Shown here piece after piece: positions 44,572 through 48,187 of a DNA stretch of 48,187 nt; within the stretch, counting starts at the first letter, position 1; every line of letters begins with the position of its first letter. The notes under the pieces were generated by a model. That model saw only the letters and a program-made list of their open reading frames with translations, was not told the origin of the DNA and made no database searches. The translations under genes were made by a program, and so were the position numbers. Origin of the DNA: CAJQQK01 sp963696075 (lineage in GTDB: Bacteria; Pseudomonadota; Alphaproteobacteria; Rhizobiales; Hyphomicrobiaceae); assembly GCA_963696075.1 (NCBI GenBank), contig CAVOJD010000028.1:1-48187 (forward strand). Direction: 5' to 3'.

Positions 44572-45780
44572 TCAGTCATCCCAGCCATCAATGCGTTTGC
44601 CGGCGCCGACGATGTTGCCAACGGAGGAGGTGGCGGCGTTGACGATGCGGAGCATCTTGTAGACTTCGACGCCTTTCGCGTTCGAGACGAAGACGGAGTC
44701 CTTGTCCTGAAGCAGGAAGGACTGGGCGTAGAAGTAGGATTTGGCGTGGGACATGTCGATCCGGTAGATCGTGGGCACGCGGCCATTGATCGCGCGGGTG
44801 TATTTGACGCCGATCCGGTCGAGGGTGTCGGGGCGCTCGTAGCGGAAGACGAAGAGGCCGGAGGAATCGGCGCGGCTGTCGAGAAGGCCGCCAGCGCTGG
44901 CAACAGCTTCAAGAACGTTGATGCGAGCGGACTGGAAGACGTAGATGCCGGGCTTGGTGACGGCGCCGAGGACGGTGTAGCGCTTGGGGTCGTGACTGAG
45001 ATAGATGCGGTCGCCACGCGTCACGAAGATGTTCTCGTTGGGGTCGTCGATGACGTTGGTGACCAGCTGCTGGGCCTGTTTGTCGTCGCGGATGAAGGTG
45101 ACGTAGGTCTCGCGGGCGGGGAATTTGGTGCCGCCGGCTGCCGCGATAACGTCGAGGAGACGATCACCTTCGAGGGAGATCGGGTAGCGGCCAGGCTTTG
45201 CGACATCGCCGTTGACGACGAGGGTGTTGTGCTCGTTCTTGACGGTGGTGACCATCACCTGCGGGCGAATGGCCTGGCCCTCGAGTTTCTTGATGATTTG
45301 TTTCTGGACGGCTTGCGGGGTTTTCGACGCGACCTTGATCACGCCGGCGTAGGGCAGGGAGATCGTGCCGTTGCGGTCGACCATAACTTCGGGGAAGCTG
45401 GCGCTCTTCGAGGTCTGGTTTGAGAACAGGCCGCCTTCGCCGGCTTCCCAGATTGTCACTGCCAGGACGTCGCCGACGCCGATGGTGGAGCGCGGGGCGG
45501 CACTTGTGCGGCGGACGAAACGGTTGTTGAAGCCCACCGGATGGAGGCCGCCCAGTGTGTTCACGATCTGGGCGTTGACGTCGATGATGACGTAGTCGTG
45601 GTCAGCGCTCTGGCGCTCGATATCGATCGCGAGGGGGCCCTCACGGGGCAGGAAAGAGCAGGCGGCGAGCGCAGTGCAGAGGACGGCCAGCAGCACAGCA
45701 ACGGCGCGTGACGCAGCCCGCCCGCCCGTCAAGGCGCGCGTTGGCAGATACGCTGTCGATTGCGGCGAGTGCCTGTTCAT
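44572..45780 (-). CDS. Outer-membrane polysaccharide export lipoprotein (KpsD/BexD/CtrA, Wza family)
   Basis: 402 residues from the ATG at 45780; the frame is open to 45855 but the signal peptide begins here. A lipoprotein signal ends LCTALAAC with the acylated Cys41. Next comes the polysaccharide biosynthesis/export domain (IGVGDVLAVTIWEAGEGG, VDRNGTISLPYAGVI), then SLBB-type ligand-binding repeats (LVVNGDVAKPGRYPISLEGDR and YTVLGAVTKPGIYVF). It forms the outer-membrane exit for capsule, fed by KpsE. Transcribed alone on the minus strand, convergent with kpsS. Confidence 0.93.
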   Translation of the reverse strand: MNRHSPQSTAYLPTRALTGGRAASRAVAVLLAVLCTALAACSFLPREGPLAIDIERQSADHDYVIIDVNAQIVNTLGGLHPVGFNNRFVRRTSAAPRSTIGVGDVLAVTIWEAGEGGLFSNQTSKSASFPEVMVDRNGTISLPYAGVIKVASKTPQAVQKQIIKKLEGQAIRPQVMVTTVKNEHNTLVVNGDVAKPGRYPISLEGDRLLDVIAAAGGTKFPARETYVTFIRDDKQAQQLVTNVIDDPNENIFVTRGDRIYLSHDPKRYTVLGAVTKPGIYVFQSARINVLEAVASAGGLLDSRADSSGLFVFRYERPDTLDRIGVKYTRAINGRVPTIYRIDMSHAKSYFYAQSFLLQDKDSVFVSNAKGVEVYKMLRIVNAATSSVGNIVGAGKRIDGWDD

Positions 45781-46398
45781 GGTCCCAATCGTAAGCCGTT
45801 GATCAAACGCATTCCATCGCCAGGTGCGCGGAATGTCGCCGCCAAAGCCGGCCAATCCCGATTTTTCTCCGAGTTCATGTCCTAGCGGCCAAGGGAATGC
45901 AGTGTAAACTGACGGTGATGATCAGCCTCCTGGTGCTTGTGTGTGTGTGTTTTGGCAGCCACCCGTTCAGGGCGTGGCGGGTGGGTTGCGTTTCAAGATG
46001 GCGCCAGCGTGGCTGGCGTCCTGGTGATGAAAGCTTCTGATTTGTCGATCGAATTCGCTGTTGCGGTCAGAAACCGCATGGCGTCTGGACGCTATGAAGC
46101 GCGCGGATCGTGGCGGGGAAAGGACGAAAATCGGCGCGATGTAAAGAAGCTCTTAACCGAATCCGGGGGCTGTGGCGGTGGTGCGCCACGATGTTGCCGT
46201 TGTTGTGCAAAGGCGCGCAAAACAGTTGTCTCCGCGTGGATAGTTGGTACGACGATTAACTGGCGATAGAGGGTAATTCAACCGTGTTTGTGCTGGTTCC
46301 GGATGGTGGGTAACGCCGATTATCGGCGGCTCGGTGCGGGACTGAATGGACGGGGTGGAGAGTAACGGGGGTGCGGCAGGAGCCTGCCGCGCGGAGGT
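45781..46398. promoter_or_regulatory. Divergent intergenic region between the KpsD-type gene and the KpsC N-module
   Basis: About 600 bases with both genes pointing outward, so it must contain their promoters. It holds a (GT)n-type stretch near 45938 and a hairpin-forming GCAGGAGCCTGC at 46377-46388, just before the ribosome site GGAGGT at 46393-46398. A plus-strand open frame (45937-46269) is not convincing. Confidence 0.45.
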
Positions 46399-47495
46399 AT
46401 GAACCAGCAGATGCAACGTGTTGCGATCCTGTCAGCAGGGGTCTGGCAACTGCGCGACGCGATCCGCGAGATCACCGGCTTCGAGCCGGTGCGCTGGCTG
46501 CCACCGTTTCAACGGCCTGAATTCGGTTGCGTCGTCGGGTGGGGACTGAAGCCGACGTCGACGCGGGCGCGGGAACTCTCGATCAAATCAGACGCGAGCT
46601 ATATCGCTTTGGAAGATGGCTTTATTCGGTCAATCGAGCCGGGGCCGGATGAGCCGCCGTTGTCGCTTGTGGTTGATCGTCTCGGGGTTCACTACGATGC
46701 AAGCGCGCGGTCGGAACTTGAGGTTCTGATTATGCGGTCGGCCTACAACGACGACGAAGCGCGGCGCCGACGCGCGGCAAGCGGGGTCGAACGGCTTCGG
46801 TCGAATGCGATTTCGAAGTTCAATCATGCACCGACGCTGAGTGACACGGCGCTCGGGCTTGATCCGGCGCGGCGTGACGGTCGGGTGTTGGTGATCGACC
46901 AAACGCGCGGCGATTCCTCGATCGACTATGGGTGTGCGACGGCGGCTTCGTTCGACCAGATGCTGGCGGCTGCGCGGTCAGAGAACCCCGGCGCCGAGAT
47001 CGTCGTCAAGCTGCACCCCGAAGTGGTGAGCGGACGCAAAAAGGGACATCTTGCCGACGTCGTCGATGACAAGGACACGCGGTTGTGCGCGATAACGTCA
47101 ATCCATGGTCGCTGATAGAGGCGGTTGACAAGGTCTATGTCGTCACGAGCCAGATGGGGCTCGAAGGGCTTCTGGCACGACGTGAAGTTGTTTGCTTTGG
47201 GGCGCCGTTTTATGCCGGCTGGGGGCTGACGGACGATCGTGTCGCTATTTTACGGCGCAAAGCGCGGCCTTCGCTGGAGCAGCTATTCGCTGCGATCTAT
47301 TTCGATTATTCGCGCTACATTTCGCCAGAGACATGCCGGGAAATTTCGTTTGAAGCGGCCGTCGACTGGCTGATTTTGCGAAAGTCAGAGAGTTCACGGC
47401 AACGTCAGGCACGATGGCTCAATCGCGTTGCGCGCAACGTGTTGGCAACCGGGACAATGGTGCCGACCTTCGGCGACGGCTTAGCAGGCTGTTGA
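46399..47495 (+). pseudogene. kpsC: KpsC-type capsule Kdo transferase, N-terminal module (frame broken, 3' end truncated by MITE)
   Basis: The translation matches the first module of KpsC: VAILSAGVWQL, YIALEDGFIRSIEPG, PPLSLVVDRLGVHYDAS, VLVIDQTRGDSSIDYG, VVKLHPEVVSGRKKG. At about 47085 one base is missing: the first frame stops at 47115, while the next frame carries on RDNVNPWSLIEAVDKVYVVTSQ, FGAPFYAGWGLTDDR and the end of the module. A single inserted base would give about 366 residues. The ATG at 46399 is right against GGAGGT, so the ATG at 46411 (MQRVAILSAG) may be the true start. The stop codon at 47493-47495 is inside the inverted repeat of a 152-base inserted element, so the original 3' end is gone. 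KpsC's second module is missing here; it is a separate gene at the left end of the window. Confidence 0.85.
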
Positions 47496-47635
47496 AATTG
47501 CTTTTTGGCGTCCCCCGCAACGGCTGTCAGCTGGAGCTGGAACTCGATCGTCGTGGTCAACCTCACTCAGCTCGACGAGAACCCGCCAAATTGAGTGATA
47601 TTCAGCGGGCTGCTCGTCGAATTTCAACAGCCTGC
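47484..47635. mobile_element. 152-bp MITE-like element flanked by TA
   Basis: Perfect 16-base terminal inverted repeats, GCAGGCTGTTGAAATT at 47484-47499 and its complement at 47620-47635, bordered on both sides by TA (47482-47483 and 47636-47637). The size, lack of any gene and TA borders fit a non-autonomous element mobilised by an IS630/Tc1-like transposase, although TA on both sides could also be part of an 18-base inverted repeat. It inserted into the 3' end of the KpsC N-module gene and supplies its present stop codon. Confidence 0.78.
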
Positions 47636-47864
47636 TAGATCATCTCCGGTTAACTGCGGGCTGTTCGTGATTGGACGCGCTCCAGACCGTTCTGAGCTCG
47701 GTTCTTGCTATCAATGAGCGTGCATGATCGCGCGGCGCCGTCGATAACTTCCGACACATGAAATTCCGGCCTGGGCAGGTCGCGGTGCTGCGGCGCTTCG
47801 GATGCGGGGCGGGCAACGGATCTGCCGGTTTTGCCCACCGCTCGGCAAGCCTGGGATTTGGATC

Positions 47865-48187
47865 CTAGCGTTCGGCTGGGATTTTGGGGACGATGTCAAC
47901 CGAGCCAGAGGGGTAAGGCTGAGGTGATCGGGCAGGGTGCCTTATGGTTCGTTGGACGATGCCACGGCGGATCAGCTCCGCGACAATGAGGTCGGCGAGG
48001 GCTTCCGGTGAGTTTGTTGCGCCATCCAGATGCAGGTCGGCGTTCTCAGGTTCCTCATACGGCGACGAAATGCCGGTGAAATTGGCGATCTCGCCGGCGC
48101 GGGCCTTCTTGTAGAGGCCTTTGACGTCGCGCTGCTCGCAAATCTCCAGGGGGGTGTCGACGAAGATCTCGAGGAATTCGCCCTCCT
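47865..48187 (-). CDS. cysC: Adenylylsulfate (APS) kinase, C-terminal part (runs off right edge)
   Basis: 107 codons of the C-terminal end. The sequence FLEIFVDTPLEICEQRDVKGLYKKA, then GEIANFTGISSPYE and PENADLHLD, is diagnostic of CysC, either alone or as the C-terminal domain of a CysN-CysC (NodQ) fusion; the rest is outside. It makes PAPS from APS and ATP. The last 30 residues after RRGIVQ are a Pro/Arg-rich tail beyond the usual end. PAPS is the sulfate donor for sulfotransferases, so a link to sulfation of the surface polysaccharide is possible, but no sulfotransferase is in the window. Stop TAG at 47865-47867. Confidence 0.9.
   Translation of the reverse strand, partial: EGEFLEIFVDTPLEICEQRDVKGLYKKARAGEIANFTGISSPYEEPENADLHLDGATNSPEALADLIVAELIRRGIVQRTIRHPARSPQPYPSGSVDIVPKIPAER

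Noticed and set aside
45937..46269. Plus-strand 110-codon frame in the KpsD/KpsC gap
   Set aside because: Begins in a GT-repeat tract and ends in Cys/Arg-rich text; looks like chance.
47085..47115. Programmed frameshift in the KpsC N-module
   Set aside because: No slippery heptamer or following stem was seen, and programmed frameshifting is not known for this family; a missing base is simpler.

Overview
The window is high-GC DNA with the gene content of an alphaproteobacterium. The best guide is a set of genes resembling the Sinorhizobium rkp (K-antigen) region: a fully reducing type I polyketide synthase (RkpA-like), an alpha-oxoamine synthase (RkpG-like) and a short-chain reductase (RkpH-like), together with an ABC-transporter-dependent (group 2, Kps) capsule export set. 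No rRNA, tRNA or CRISPR array was seen.

Layout. (1) 1-12.7 kb: a tight minus-strand operon, PKS > alpha-oxoamine synthase > phytanoyl-CoA-dioxygenase-like oxygenase > C-module of the Kdo transferase KpsC (runs off the left edge). An SDR reductase is divergent from it. (2) 13-26 kb: an accessory, rearranged type I secretion region. It holds an intact RTX protein with an unrecognised N-terminal domain, its HlyD-type adaptor and PrtD-type ABC exporter, a partial second exporter gene split by a complete IS66 element and flanked by a 101-bp mini-IS66, and a frameshifted second RTX gene whose N-terminal half is a near-identical inverted copy of the first. (3) 27-31.6 kb: an outer-membrane beta-barrel protein, a second PhyH-type oxygenase, and a fusion of mannose-1-phosphate guanylyltransferase with an AGE-type sugar isomerase (frameshifted in this sequence). 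(4) 32.2-35.7 kb: a serralysin-type metalloprotease with three 119-residue RTX super-repeats, with an IS1595-type element just after its stop codon. (5) 36.2-40 kb: glycosyltransferases and a methyltransferase, partly of lower GC. (6) 40-47.6 kb: the capsule export set: KpsE, KpsT and KpsM on the minus strand; KpsS plus; the KpsD/Wza-type outer-membrane lipoprotein minus; and the KpsC N-module plus, frameshifted and cut short by a 152-bp MITE-like element. (7) The right edge holds the C-terminal part of an APS kinase (CysC).

How it fits together (inference): glycosyltransferases and GDP-mannose supply build a polysaccharide on a short poly-Kdo linker made by KpsS and the two separate KpsC modules. 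KpsMT/E/D export it. The PKS, alpha-oxoamine synthase, SDR and PhyH proteins could make a sphingoid-like, possibly hydroxylated lipid. One KpsC module is translationally packed into the same operon, which suggests that this lipid is the capsule acceptor or anchor. RTX proteins and the protease would leave through the type I system.

Several otherwise well conserved genes carry isolated one-base frame breaks. These may be real decay or sequence errors, and they limit any claim about whether those genes work.
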